Positions 26,204 through 35,142 of a stretch of 64,000 nucleotides of DNA are shown here, one piece after another. Source of the DNA: Candidatus Epulonipiscium sp. (GTDB taxonomy: Bacteria > Bacillota > Clostridia > Lachnospirales > Defluviitaleaceae). A model generated the notes under the pieces. It worked only from the letters and a program-made list of their open reading frames with translations. It searched no databases and had not been told where the DNA came from. Position numbers and translations under genes: made by a program. Each line of letters starts with the position of its first letter. Positions within the stretch are counted from its first letter, which is position 1. The stretch is from NCBI GenBank assembly GCA_012518815.1, contig JAAYRK010000052.1, forward strand, positions 1 through 64,000, written 5' to 3'.

Positions 26204-27013
26204 ATGTCTAGCAAAGAAAGATTAGATGTGCTTCTTGTAAAGAAAGGTTTTTTTGATTCAAGAGAAAAAGCCAAAAGAAGCATTATGGCAGGTTTGGTAT
26301 TCGTAGATGGTATAAGAGAAGATAAATCAGGAGTAAAGGTTAGGGAAGATGCCCTAGTAGAAGTTAAAGAAACTATGAAATATGTAAGCCGGGGGGGCTA
26401 TAAACTGGAAAAGGCTATTGACAGTTTTGAGATTGACTTAGAAAATAAAATTTGCCTTGATATTGGAGCATCAACAGGAGGATTTACAGATTGTATGCTT
26501 CAAAAGGGAGCAAAAAAGGTTTATGCTATTGATGTAGGATATGGGCAATTAGCTTGGGAATTAAGAACTGATGAAAGAGTAGTTTGTATGGAAAAAACCA
26601 ATATCCGCTATGTTAAAGAAGAAGATTTAGAAGATGAAGGAGATTTTGCTTCTATAGATGTATCCTTTATTTCTCTAAGCAAAGTCCTAAAAGTAGTCAT
26701 GAATTTATTAAAAGAAAATGGAGAAATAGTGGCTTTAATTAAACCTCAATTTGAAGCAGGACGGGAAAAGGTAGGTAAAAAAGGAGTAGTAAGAGACCCC
26801 AAAGTCCATGAAGAAGTAATTATTAATGTTATAGAATATGGATTAACTGAATACTTATACTTAAAAGGCTTAAGCTATTCACCTATTAAGGGACCTGAAG
26901 GAAATATTGAATATTTAGCTTATTTTAGTAAAGATAAAGATGAGAGTATAGTTGATTATGAATATAATTTAGTTAAGGATATTGTAAAAAGAGCCCATGA
27001 AGATTTAAATTAA
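26204..27013 (+). CDS. tlyA: TlyA family rRNA methyltransferase / hemolysin-like
   Basis: A 269-residue protein with an N-terminal S4 RNA-binding domain (RLDVLLVKKGFFDSREKAKRS) and a C-terminal FtsJ-type Rossmann domain with DIGASTGGFTDCML and the KPQFEAGRE motif. TlyA relatives 2'-O-methylate 16S and 23S rRNA (C1409 and C1920) in mycobacteria. The conserved position between dxs and nadK in Firmicutes supports this. Whether both rRNA sites are methylated here cannot be told. Confidence 0.92.
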   Translation: MSSKERLDVLLVKKGFFDSREKAKRSIMAGLVFVDGIREDKSGVKVREDALVEVKETMKYVSRGGYKLEKAIDSFEIDLENKICLDIGASTGGFTDCMLQKGAKKVYAIDVGYGQLAWELRTDERVVCMEKTNIRYVKEEDLEDEGDFASIDVSFISLSKVLKVVMNLLKENGEIVALIKPQFEAGREKVGKKGVVRDPKVHEEVIINVIEYGLTEYLYLKGLSYSPIKGPEGNIEYLAYFSKDKDESIVDYEYNLVKDIVKRAHEDLN

Positions 27014-27040
27014 GCTTTGCTTAAAAAGGGAGGGGATTTA

Positions 27041-27907
27041 TTGAAAAAAGTAGGCATAATACCAAACATAGAAAAGGACATTAATCTTAATAACACATTA
27101 ACTATTATTGATTGGCTAATAAAAAATAATTGTTCTGTATATATCCCTGAAGATTTGGCAAAAATTTTAGGTAAGCCTTATTTGTCATCAAGAAAAACTG
27201 AAGACATATATAAGGATTCAGATTTTATAATCGTTTTAGGAGGAGACGGGACTTTTTTAAGTGCCGCAAGAAATGCTGCAGTTTATGATACCCCCATATT
27301 AGGGATTAATTTAGGAACATTAGGTTTTTTAGCCGAAGTAGAAAAAGCTTCCTCCCTGAAAGCCTTAGAAAAGCTTCTAAAAGAAGAGTATTCTATTGAA
27401 AAAAGAATGATGTTAGAAGTCAAGGTCAAAGACTGTAAAAAAGAAAATGCACAAAAATTAATTTGTTTAAATGATATAGGGATCACCAGAAGCTCTTTAT
27501 CTAGAATTATAAATCTAAAAGTATATATAAATAATCAATTTGTAGATCATTATTCAGCAGATGGCGTAATAGTATCTACACCTACGGGCTCAACTGCATA
27601 TAATCTGTCGGCAGGAGGTCCCATTCTTAATCCTAATTCCAATATGATGGTTATAACCCCGATTTGTCCTCATAGTTTGAGTGCGAGGTCTTTCGTGGTT
27701 TCTGATGAAGATATTATAGAAATAGAGATATGTGAAAATCATAATTGTGATGTTATTCTTACTATTGACGGACAACTTGGTTATAATTTAAATAGTAATG
27801 ATATTATACAAGTTAAAAAGTCAAGTTATAGTACTAAATTAATCAAGACTTCAGACTATAGTTTTTATGATATATTAAGAAAGAAAATAGTTGGAATAAG
27901 GAAGTGA
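27041..27907 (+). CDS. nadK: NAD kinase
   Basis: NadK phosphorylates NAD to NADP. The 288-residue protein shows the GGDGTFLSAAR motif, NLGTLGFLAE and the conserved PTGSTAYNLSAGGPI stretch. I take the TTG nine bases after GGGAGGGG, which begins with KKVGIIPN; a longer frame start is less likely. Only 4 bases separate it from argR. Confidence 0.95.
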   Translation: MKKVGIIPNIEKDINLNNTLTIIDWLIKNNCSVYIPEDLAKILGKPYLSSRKTEDIYKDSDFIIVLGGDGTFLSAARNAAVYDTPILGINLGTLGFLAEVEKASSLKALEKLLKEEYSIEKRMMLEVKVKDCKKENAQKLICLNDIGITRSSLSRIINLKVYINNQFVDHYSADGVIVSTPTGSTAYNLSAGGPILNPNSNMMVITPICPHSLSARSFVVSDEDIIEIEICENHNCDVILTIDGQLGYNLNSNDIIQVKKSSYSTKLIKTSDYSFYDILRKKIVGIRK

Positions 27908-27911
27908 GAAT

Positions 27912-28367
27912 ATGAAAATTAAACGACAATCAAAAATTCTTGAATTAATTAATAACTATGATATAGAAACTCAAGAAGAATTGGCCGATAGATTAAAAGA
28001 AGCAGGTTTTGAAGTGACTCAGGCAACGGTTTCTCGAGATATTAGAGAATTAAAGCTAACTAAAGTCTCTAATGATAAAGGTATTCAAAAGTATTCTGTT
28101 ATTGGCAAGACTGAACAAGATATTTCCTATAAATATATCCGAGTATTTAAAGAAGGTTTTGTAAGTATGGACATAGCACAAAATATACTAGTCTTAAAGA
28201 CAATTACTGGTATGGCTATGGCTGTAGCAGCTGCTATGGATGCTTTTAATTATCCTGAAATTGTTGGGACTATTGCTGGAGACGATACTATTTTTTGTGC
28301 TGTAAGATCTGACGAAGAAGCATTAAAACTTATGGAAAAGCTTAATCGCATCCTTAATTCCAAGTAG
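27912..28367 (+). CDS. argR: Arginine repressor
   Basis: A 151-residue transcription factor: winged-helix N-terminus (QEELADRLKEAGFEVTQATVSRDIRELKL) and a C-terminal hexamerising, arginine-binding domain (TITGMAMAVAAAMDAF and GTIAGDDTIFCAVRS). It controls arginine synthesis and breakdown genes elsewhere. In Firmicutes it often lies between nadK or tlyA and recN, as here. No arginine operator is obvious in this window. Confidence 0.95.
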   Translation: MKIKRQSKILELINNYDIETQEELADRLKEAGFEVTQATVSRDIRELKLTKVSNDKGIQKYSVIGKTEQDISYKYIRVFKEGFVSMDIAQNILVLKTITGMAMAVAAAMDAFNYPEIVGTIAGDDTIFCAVRSDEEALKLMEKLNRILNSK

Positions 28368-28379
28368 GGAGTTGGTTTC

Positions 28380-30080
28380 ATGCTTGTACATATCTATATT
28401 AAAAATATAGCCTTAATTGATGAAATAACAATAGATTTTAAAGAGTTTTTAAATATATTGACAGGTGAAACTGGTGCAGGTAAGTCTATTTTAATTGGTT
28501 CTATAAATTTTGCCTTAGGAGAACGCAGCTCAAGAGAAATTATTAGAACTGGTGAAGAAAATGCCCTAGTGGAACTTCTTTTTTTTATAGAAAATGATGA
28601 TGTTATAAATGCCATAAAAAATCAAGGAATAGAAATTGAAGAAGATAGATATGTTCTTATAACAAGAGCTATAAATCAATCAGGCAGAAGTGTATGCCGT
28701 ATTAACGGACAAACTGTAACAACAGGAATGTTAAGGCAGATATCTTCTAAATTAATAGATGTCCATGGTCAGCATGAACATCAATCCTTATTAGATGTTG
28801 GAAAACATATTGAACTTTTAGATTTATTTTGTAAAGAAGAATTATATGATCTAAAAAATACCCTTGAAATGAAATATAAAGAATATAAAAATATAGAAAA
28901 GCAAATCAATTCTCTTATAGGTGATGAAAAGGAAATAGAAAGAAAAATTGATCTTTTACAATATCAAATAGATGAGATTTCCAGTGCAAAGTTTGAAATA
29001 GGTGAAGAAGAAGAGCTTAATAATCAATTAAATAAATTATCTAATTCAGAAAGATTAATTAATGGGATGGAAGAGCTTTATACTCTTTTATATGGGAATG
29101 AATATGAAAATCATTCAGCTTCTTTATTTTTAGGAGAAGCCATAAAAGTTTTAGGAAACTTGGCAGATATAGATGAAGAACTAGGGGCTTTATACGAAAA
29201 TGCTGAAAATATTCAAGTTTTACTTGATGATATGGCAGGAGATATAAGACGCTATAAAGAAAAAATACACCATGATCCTTATGAGTTAAAAACTGTAGAA
29301 GACAGATTAGATTTATTATATGATTTAAAAAGAAAATATGGAAACTCTATTGAAGAAATACTTGCTTACAAGGAAAAAATTGAAGAAGAATTAAATTATA
29401 TTATTAATAGTGAAGAAAGCTTAAAAGATTTAAAAAATAAACATGAAACTTTAGAAGATGAAATAAAAAATATTTGCCGCAAAATTTCTTCTATTAGAAA
29501 AGAAAAAGCTAAAAATATTGAAGAAAAAATTGAAAGTTTACTTGATGAATTAGAGATGAAAGAAGCAAAGTTTTCCGTTATGTTTTCGCAAAAGGATAAT
29601 TTTAATGAAAATGGCTGGGATAATGTTGAATTTCTTATTTCAACTAATCCAGGTGAAGATTTAAAAGCATTAGCTAAAATTGCATCTGGAGGAGAAATGT
29701 CTAGAATAATGCTTGCATTAAAATGTGTATTAGCAGATCTAGATGAGATAGGGACTTTAATATTTGATGAAATTGACACTGGAATAAGTGGAGCTACAGC
29801 TCAAAAAGTTGCTGAAAAGCTAGGTTATATATCTAGAAAAAGGCAAGTTATATGTATTACTCATTTAGCCCAAATTGCTGCTATGGGAGATAATAATTAT
29901 AAAATAGAAAAAACAGTAGATGAAAATAAAGCTATTTCTTCAATTAAAGCTTTAAATGAAGATGAAGTTATTCATGAATTAGCAAGGCTTATAAGTGGTG
30001 TACAAGTTACTGATATAACTTTAAAAAATGCAGAAGAAATGAGATTTTTAGCAAGAAATTTTAAGGAAAAGTTAAAATAA
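28380..30080 (+). CDS. recN: DNA repair protein RecN
   Basis: RecN is an SMC-like ATPase recruited to double-strand breaks. It is 566 residues long, with Walker A TGETGAGKSI near residue 28, a long coiled coil in the middle, the SMC signature ASGGEMSRIMLALK and Walker B LIFDEIDTGISG. The ATG follows GTAGGGAG. No LexA-like box was recognised upstream. It ends with a strong hairpin. Confidence 0.95.
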   Translation: MLVHIYIKNIALIDEITIDFKEFLNILTGETGAGKSILIGSINFALGERSSREIIRTGEENALVELLFFIENDDVINAIKNQGIEIEEDRYVLITRAINQSGRSVCRINGQTVTTGMLRQISSKLIDVHGQHEHQSLLDVGKHIELLDLFCKEELYDLKNTLEMKYKEYKNIEKQINSLIGDEKEIERKIDLLQYQIDEISSAKFEIGEEEELNNQLNKLSNSERLINGMEELYTLLYGNEYENHSASLFLGEAIKVLGNLADIDEELGALYENAENIQVLLDDMAGDIRRYKEKIHHDPYELKTVEDRLDLLYDLKRKYGNSIEEILAYKEKIEEELNYIINSEESLKDLKNKHETLEDEIKNICRKISSIRKEKAKNIEEKIESLLDELEMKEAKFSVMFSQKDNFNENGWDNVEFLISTNPGEDLKALAKIASGGEMSRIMLALKCVLADLDEIGTLIFDEIDTGISGATAQKVAEKLGYISRKRQVICITHLAQIAAMGDNNYKIEKTVDENKAISSIKALNEDEVIHELARLISGVQVTDITLKNAEEMRFLARNFKEKLK

Positions 30081-30102
30081 TTTTCTTGTTAGCTTTTGAC
30101 TG

Positions 30103-30131
30103 GTATAAGATTAATTTAAAAAGGTTAATTT
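30103..30131 (+). promoter_or_regulatory. Candidate sigma-F/sigma-G-type promoter before spoIVB
   Basis: GTATA and GGTTAATTT are 15 bases apart. Sigma-F-class promoters read GYWTA, about 15 bases, GGnnAnAnT; this match misses one conserved A. Bacillus spoIVB is a forespore gene read by these factors. The -10 overlaps the 5' arm of the recN terminator hairpin, so the promoter would initiate about the loop. Confidence 0.4.
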
Positions 30132-30169
30132 ATGTTTATAAGATATAGAAACATAAATTAACCTTTTTT
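30118..30169 (+). terminator. Rho-independent terminator after recN
   Basis: A perfect 20-pair stem (aaaaaggttaatttatgttt with its complement) and an 11-base loop, ending in six T. The stem is A+T-rich. Confidence 0.8.
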
Positions 30170-30191
30170 AAATTATATTGAGGGTGAAGAT

Positions 30192-31487
30192 ATGAAAAAT
30201 AAAAACAAAAAATCTTTAAGGTGTGGTATTGTATTTATAATATTTATATTGTTTATTAGTCCTTATGCAGCATCTTATTATTATATACCAAAAGAAATAA
30301 AAATGATGGCAGGTAGAAATCATGATTTTGAGTTTAATCTACCCCTTCAGGCAAAAATTACCACAGAGAAAATAGGTGTGCTTAAATTTAACAATAAGCC
30401 TATAGAAAGCAATAATTTTCAGATAGATTTACGTTCTCCTTTTTCTATTCATCCAACTCAGCAATCAAGCTTTAATGTTAAGTTAAAGCTTTTAGGTTTA
30501 GTTCCTCTTAAAACTGTAAAAGTAGATATTATTCCTCCTAAGGAAGTTATTCCTTGTGGTATGACGGTTGGAGTTAATGTTTCAACAGAAGGAATAATGG
30601 TATTAGGAACAGGGTCTGTTATAGCTATGAATGGGGAAGAAGTTACCCCTTCAAGAGGGATTTTAAAGACAGGGGATTTAATTTTAAAAGTAAACGGAAA
30701 ATCTCTAGAAAACAAAGAAGAATTAATTTCCTTTATTGAAAATTCTAAAGGTAAAAGCTTAAATATAACAATCAAAAGAGATAATGAGCTTATTGAAACT
30801 AGCATTACCCCTATTCAAACTAGTATTGACAAAAGTTATAAGATTGGTGCTTGGGTTCGGGATAAAACTCAAGGAATAGGAACTATAACTTATTATAATC
30901 CTAAAAACAATATATTTGGTGCTTTAGGTCATGGAATAACGGACATTGATACAAGGCAAACTATTCCAATTAAAGATGGTAAAATAATGAAAGCAGAAAT
31001 TACATCAATTAAAAAAGGTCAAAGAGGTATGCCGGGTGAACTAACTGGAGCTATTTATGATACTAAGGAAGCATTATTAGGAACTATAGAATTAAATAGT
31101 AATCAAGGAATTTTTGGAAAAATAGAACATGATAAAATTAAGTATTTCCCCAAAAAAAAATTTCCTATCGGATTGCAAAATGAAATTCATGAAGGGAAAG
31201 CTACTATCCTTTCTAATATTTCTAATGATAAGGTAGAAGAGTTTGAAATAGTTATACAAAAGGTATCAAGATTTCAACACGATATTTCTAAAGGAATGAT
31301 AATTAAAATAACTGACCCCAGACTATTAGATAAAACAAATGGGATTATTCAGGGGATGAGTGGTAGCCCAATCATTCAAGATGGAAAAATTATTGGAGCC
31401 GTAACTCATGTTTTTGTACATGACCCCAGTAAGGGTTATGGAATATTTATAGAAAATATGCTAAAAAACGAAACAAAATTGGAATAA
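30192..31487 (+). CDS. spoIVB: SpoIVB serine peptidase (S55)
   Basis: SpoIVB is secreted by the forespore and cleaves SpoIVFA, activating pro-sigma-K processing in the mother cell. The 431-residue protein has an N-terminal membrane helix, a PDZ domain (about residues 120-205), then the catalytic domain with the His in LGHGITD (H247) and the Ser in IIQGMSGSP (S390 region). Lys/Asp-rich stretches link the parts. It precedes spo0A, as in many spore formers. The pairing of spoIVB with spo0A is conserved. Confidence 0.95.
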   Translation: MKNKNKKSLRCGIVFIIFILFISPYAASYYYIPKEIKMMAGRNHDFEFNLPLQAKITTEKIGVLKFNNKPIESNNFQIDLRSPFSIHPTQQSSFNVKLKLLGLVPLKTVKVDIIPPKEVIPCGMTVGVNVSTEGIMVLGTGSVIAMNGEEVTPSRGILKTGDLILKVNGKSLENKEELISFIENSKGKSLNITIKRDNELIETSITPIQTSIDKSYKIGAWVRDKTQGIGTITYYNPKNNIFGALGHGITDIDTRQTIPIKDGKIMKAEITSIKKGQRGMPGELTGAIYDTKEALLGTIELNSNQGIFGKIEHDKIKYFPKKKFPIGLQNEIHEGKATILSNISNDKVEEFEIVIQKVSRFQHDISKGMIIKITDPRLLDKTNGIIQGMSGSPIIQDGKIIGAVTHVFVHDPSKGYGIFIENMLKNETKLE

Positions 31488-31580
31488 ATTTGAATTAAAG
31501 GTTCTATTTTAGTAAGAAGTTCTTTTTTGTGAATAATGAATCTTGATTTTATTTAATTCATTAATTATAATAGGAATAGA

Positions 31581-31608
31581 TTGGATATTTCCTTTTTTCT
31601 AGGATAAT
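31581..31608 (+). promoter_or_regulatory. Possible sigma-A-like promoter for spo0A
   Basis: TTGGAT and GATAAT stand 16 bases apart, about 60 bases before the spo0A start. The -35 is only a 4-of-6 match. An AGGAATA element slightly upstream resembles a sigma-H -35, but no GAAT -10 stands at a proper distance, so I do not assign a sigma-H promoter. Confidence 0.35.
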
Positions 31609-31668
31609 ACGCTTTTCGAGGCTTACTAAAGAATTAAGCCGTTATAAAAAAACAAGGGGGTCATTTTT

Positions 31669-32469
31669 TTGAACAATAATAAAATTAAAATTATCTTAGC
31701 AGATGATAACAAGGATTTTTGTGAAATTTTAGCTGAATATCTTAATAAACAAAATGATATGGAAGTAATAGGTATGGCAAATAATGGGACAGAGGCTTAT
31801 GATATGATTTTAGAAAAGTCTCCAGATGTTGTTATTTTGGATGTAATTATGCCCCACTTAGACGGAATAGGTGTACTTGAAAAGCTTAATAATGTTCATA
31901 TGGAAAAAAGACCGGTATTTGTTATGCTTTCAGCTGTTGGACAAGATAAAATTACTGAAAAGGCATTAAATTTAGGAGCAGAGTATTATATAATTAAGCC
32001 TTTTGATATGGAAACCCTTATTAACCGTATACGTCAATTAAAAGGCCATCATGAAATTATTAAAAGTAAAAGTTCGAATATGTCCATAAGCAAAGGGTCT
32101 TATGTTCCTACTGCTCACAATTTAGAAACTGAAGTTACTAATATTATTCATGAGATTGGGATTCCTGCCCATATAAAAGGATATCAATATTTAAGAGATG
32201 CAATTATTATGTCTATTAATGATATGGATATATTAAATTCCATTACAAAACAATTATATCCTTCTATTGCTAAACAATATAATACTACACCTAGCAGAGT
32301 AGAAAGAGCTATCCGCCATGCCATAGAAGTTGCTTGGAGCAGAGGAAAGATGGATACAATCAATAAGCTCTTTGGCTATACAATTAATAATGGAAAAGGT
32401 AAGCCTACAAATAGTGAATTTATTGCTCTTATTGCAGACCGACTAAGGTTAGAATTACAAGTTGGTTAA
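31669..32469 (+). CDS. spo0A: Sporulation master regulator Spo0A
   Basis: Spo0A is the response regulator that commits cells to sporulation and also controls acid and solvent production in Clostridia. It has 266 residues. The receiver domain shows D12-D13, the phosphorylation Asp D58 (ILDVIMP), S88 and K110. The C-terminal DNA-binding domain carries the hallmark [18 protein letters not shown]. The start is TTG, behind AAGGGGG. A separate promoter candidate and a downstream terminator make it a single-gene unit after spoIVB. Confidence 0.97.
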   Translation: MNNNKIKIILADDNKDFCEILAEYLNKQNDMEVIGMANNGTEAYDMILEKSPDVVILDVIMPHLDGIGVLEKLNNVHMEKRPVFVMLSAVGQDKITEKALNLGAEYYIIKPFDMETLINRIRQLKGHHEIIKSKSSNMSISKGSYVPTAHNLETEVTNIIHEIGIPAHIKGYQYLRDAIIMSINDMDILNSITKQLYPSIAKQYNTTPSRVERAIRHAIEVAWSRGKMDTINKLFGYTINNGKGKPTNSEFIALIADRLRLELQVG

Positions 32470-32476
32470 GATTTAT

Positions 32477-32520
32477 AAGCTTTCTTACTTTGAATAATAA
32501 TAAAGTAAGGAAGCTTTTTT
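32477..32520 (+). terminator. Rho-independent terminator after spo0A
   Basis: A 15-pair stem (aagctttcttacttt with aaagtaaggaagctt, one G-T pair) with a 10-base A/T loop and six T after it. Confidence 0.85.
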
Positions 32521-32602
32521 ATTTGTTATATTTATTGAAAAATCATCCATACTAATTATAGATAGAAAACAAAATCATATTAGCTGTAAAAGGGGTGAAA
32601 CA

Positions 32603-33580
32603 TTGACTATTGTAGGTGTTGCCAAAATCGACTGCAAGACAAAAAACTTAATTCATAGGCTTAGTTCTAAAGATATTGCAATTATTGACCATGAAGATTT
32701 GGATTATGTTTGTGCTTATGCTTTAGCCGCTAAAAAGGTTAAAGCAGTTATAAACAAATCCTCTTTTATTTCTGGGAAATATCCCAATAGAGGAACAGAT
32801 ATCCTTTTAGATAATAAAATTCCCCTATATGAAAATATTGACCGGACTGTTTTTAAATATATAAAAGAAAACGACAAAATTGAAATAAAAAATAATTTGC
32901 TATGTAAAAATGAAATTGCAGTTCCGCTAAAAGCTATTAATAAAAGTGATTGCAATGAATTTAAAAAAAAATCCTTAGATAATCTTCAAAATGAAATGTA
33001 TTCTTTTATCGATAATACCTTATATTATATGAAAAAAGAAAAGACTAAATTATTTCATTCTCCTAAACTTCCTTTTTTAGATATTGCTATTGCTAATAGG
33101 CCAGTTGTTCTTGTAACTAGAGGAGAGTATTATATTGAAGACTTAATAAAGTTAAAGGATTTTATTAAGAAAAAACAACCTGTATTGATTGGAGTAGATG
33201 GTGGGGGAGATGGGTTGACTTTTTTAAATTATATTCCCGATATTATTTTTGGAGATATGGATAGTGTTTCGGATGCGACCTTAAGAAAATCAAGAAATAT
33301 CGTGCTACATAGTTATGACAATGGAATATGCCCAGGAGAAAACCGTATAAAAAAATTAGGTTTGCCTTATTCAAAATATTCTTGTTTTGGTACCAGTGAG
33401 GATGGGGCTATTTTAATGTGTTATTATATGAATGCTTCTTACATTGTTATTGTAGGAAGTCATAATAATTTAATAGATTTTTTAGAAAAGAACCGAAAAG
33501 GAATGGCTAGTACAATTTTAACCAGGATTTTAGTTGGTTCCAAGCTAGTAGATGTAAAAGGTATTTTTAGACTTTTTTAA
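32603..33580 (+). CDS. SteA-like protein with thiamine-pyrophosphokinase-like fold
   Basis: A 325-residue protein. An N-terminal region of about 160 residues (SGKYPNRGTDILL) is followed by a thiamine pyrophosphokinase-like fold with GVDGGGDGLTFLNYIPDIIFGDMDSVSD. The ThiN motif for substrate phosphorylation (TRKDKTDTE) is absent. The end, RKGMASTILTRILVGSKLVDVKGI, resembles corynebacterial SteA, a cytokinetic-ring protein. I assign it to the SteA-like family from those features. It starts a three-gene set behind spo0A, with two envelope-glycan enzymes, so a role in division or the spore envelope is possible. Start: TTG after AGGGGTG. Confidence 0.68.
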   Translation: MTIVGVAKIDCKTKNLIHRLSSKDIAIIDHEDLDYVCAYALAAKKVKAVINKSSFISGKYPNRGTDILLDNKIPLYENIDRTVFKYIKENDKIEIKNNLLCKNEIAVPLKAINKSDCNEFKKKSLDNLQNEMYSFIDNTLYYMKKEKTKLFHSPKLPFLDIAIANRPVVLVTRGEYYIEDLIKLKDFIKKKQPVLIGVDGGGDGLTFLNYIPDIIFGDMDSVSDATLRKSRNIVLHSYDNGICPGENRIKKLGLPYSKYSCFGTSEDGAILMCYYMNASYIVIVGSHNNLIDFLEKNRKGMASTILTRILVGSKLVDVKGIFRLF

Positions 33581-33593
33581 AGATGGTGATTAC

Positions 33594-34301
33594 TTGGATG
33601 AAAAAATATCAATAATTATTCCTGTTTACAATGAAGAAAAAATAATAAAAGAAACCCTTAGAGGTCTTATAGATGCCAATATTAAAAACTTAGGGGAAAT
33701 AATAGTTGTAGACGATGGCTCTTTAGATAAAACAAAAAGTAGGGTTAATGAAATTAAGAGTCCTCTAATTAAATATCATAAATTAGCTCGTAATTTAGGT
33801 AAAGGAGCTGCATTAAGAAAAGGAGTAGAGCTTTCTAGTTATCCAGTTATTGCATTTTTAGACGGTGATATAGGATATTCTTCAAAAGAAATAACAAAAC
33901 TTCTTAAAGCTATTTATGACAATAGGGCTGATTTAGTTATTGCAGAGTTTCCACCTGCATCTGTTAAAGGAGGTTTTGGTATCGTAAAAAATATTTCCCG
34001 TAAGGGAGTCTATTTTTTTACAGGTAAAAATATAAAAAATCCCTTATGTGGACAAAGGGTATTTAGAAAAAAAATACTGTCTTATATAGATATTCCTGAA
34101 GGTTTTGGAGTTGAAGTAGGAATGCTTATTGATATATTAAATCATGGTTTAAGAGTAGAGGAAATTCCTGTTTTAATGACTCATAGAGAAACAAAAAGAG
34201 ATTTAAAAGGTTTTATTCATAGAGGAAAAGAATTAATTCACATTTTAACTGTATTAATTAAAAAGTCTTATCAATATAAGAATCCGAGGAATAGACGGTG
34301 A
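33594..34301 (+). CDS. Glycosyltransferase family 2 (polyprenyl-phosphate type)
   Basis: A 235-residue GT-A enzyme: IIIPVYNEEKII at the N-terminus, VVDDGSLDKT, the LARNLGKGAALRKGVE loop, the DxD-like FLDGDIGYS and a C-terminal GQRVFRKK. This pattern is like DPM1/dolichyl-phosphate glucosyltransferase, which charges a lipid carrier with a sugar. It lacks the C-terminal membrane helices of GtrB proteins. It lies 13 bases after the SteA-like gene and 4 before the membrane transferase. The sugar donor and lipid acceptor are unknown. TTG start. Confidence 0.82.
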   Translation: MDEKISIIIPVYNEEKIIKETLRGLIDANIKNLGEIIVVDDGSLDKTKSRVNEIKSPLIKYHKLARNLGKGAALRKGVELSSYPVIAFLDGDIGYSSKEITKLLKAIYDNRADLVIAEFPPASVKGGFGIVKNISRKGVYFFTGKNIKNPLCGQRVFRKKILSYIDIPEGFGVEVGMLIDILNHGLRVEEIPVLMTHRETKRDLKGFIHRGKELIHILTVLIKKSYQYKNPRNRR

Positions 34302-34305
34302 AACT

Positions 34306-35118
34306 ATGATTTTTTACTTTATTGGAGGGCTTATAGGATTTGTCACTAGTTTTTTTTGGAAGGCCCTAATTCTTGAATTTCTCATAAAATATAAGATAGC
34401 AAAGACTAATTACAAGCAAGAAATAATTCCAGTAGGAATGGGTATTTTGTTATTTTTTTCAGTTTTGATTGCTAGTTTTTTTATCATTTTTTTTACTGAG
34501 CAACCCATTATTTATTATGTTTTTCTTTTTGGTCTTTCTCTTATTGCTTTTGCAGGCCTCCTTGATGATATAATAGATGAAAATGAAGTTAAAGGTTTAA
34601 AAGGCCATCTTAAAAAGATGTTTAATGGAGAATTAACTGGTGGGGGTATAAAGGCTATTATTGGAACTTTGATTGCCTTTTATGTTTCTTTCTTATTTTC
34701 TACAGATATAATTGATTTAATTCTTAATATATTAATTATTCTTTTTTCTATTAATAGTATAAACTTATTTGATTTAAGGCCTGGAAGAGCTTTAAAAATA
34801 TTTTTTTTAATTAGTATTATTTATTGGATTATAGGAGACTTTTCTGACAAGTATTTAACTCTTTTAGTTATTGGTAGTAGTTTGCCTATATTAAAAGGAG
34901 ATTTGAAAGGGCAATATATGCTCGGAGATGTAGGAGCAAATATTTTGGGCTATACTTTAGCTTTTACAGGAATGATTTCTCTAAATTTTTATTATAAAAT
35001 GATAAGCATTGTATTATTAATTGTTCTTCACATTATTGCGGAGACAAAATCTATATCAAGCATTATTAATAAAGTTCCATTACTTCGATATTTAGATTAT
35101 TTAGGAAGAGAAAAATAA
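34306..35118 (+). CDS. MraY/WecA-like membrane phosphosugar transferase
   Basis: A 270-residue membrane protein with about eight to ten helices. It shows family motifs of the polyprenyl-phosphate N-acetylhexosamine-1-phosphate transferases: LLDDIIDE, the loop with GHLKKMFNGELTGGGIK, INLFDLRPGRALK and YMLGDVGANILGY. The catalytic Asp positions are present. It is shorter than MraY or WecA (about 320-350). Probably it loads a sugar phosphate onto undecaprenyl phosphate for a glycan made with the neighbouring GT2, which is inference. It is not the main MraY, as no division genes surround it. Confidence 0.78.
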   Translation: MIFYFIGGLIGFVTSFFWKALILEFLIKYKIAKTNYKQEIIPVGMGILLFFSVLIASFFIIFFTEQPIIYYVFLFGLSLIAFAGLLDDIIDENEVKGLKGHLKKMFNGELTGGGIKAIIGTLIAFYVSFLFSTDIIDLILNILIILFSINSINLFDLRPGRALKIFFLISIIYWIIGDFSDKYLTLLVIGSSLPILKGDLKGQYMLGDVGANILGYTLAFTGMISLNFYYKMISIVLLIVLHIIAETKSISSIINKVPLLRYLDYLGREK

Positions 35119-35140
35119 AATAGGCTAAGCTTAGCCTATT
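35119..35140. terminator. Bidirectional terminator between convergent genes
   Basis: An exact 22-base palindrome (aataggctaag with cttagcctatt) lies between the MraY-like and rqcH stop codons. A and T tracts flank the two sides. It probably ends both transcripts. Confidence 0.7.
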
Positions 35141-35142
35141 AT

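Noticed and set aside
29396-29779. Reverse-strand 127-codon frame opposite recN
   Set aside because: It overlaps the SMC signature of recN and has a low-complexity Ser/Phe/Ile-rich composition from A/T-rich reverse reading.
30458-30805. Reverse-strand 115-codon frame opposite spoIVB
   Set aside because: It is inside the PDZ coding region and has no start signal or motif.
31570-31636. Sigma-H promoter for spo0A
   Set aside because: AGGAATA and AAAGAATTA each match one half of the consensus, but not at a compatible distance; AGGATAA is 20 bases from the GAAT box.
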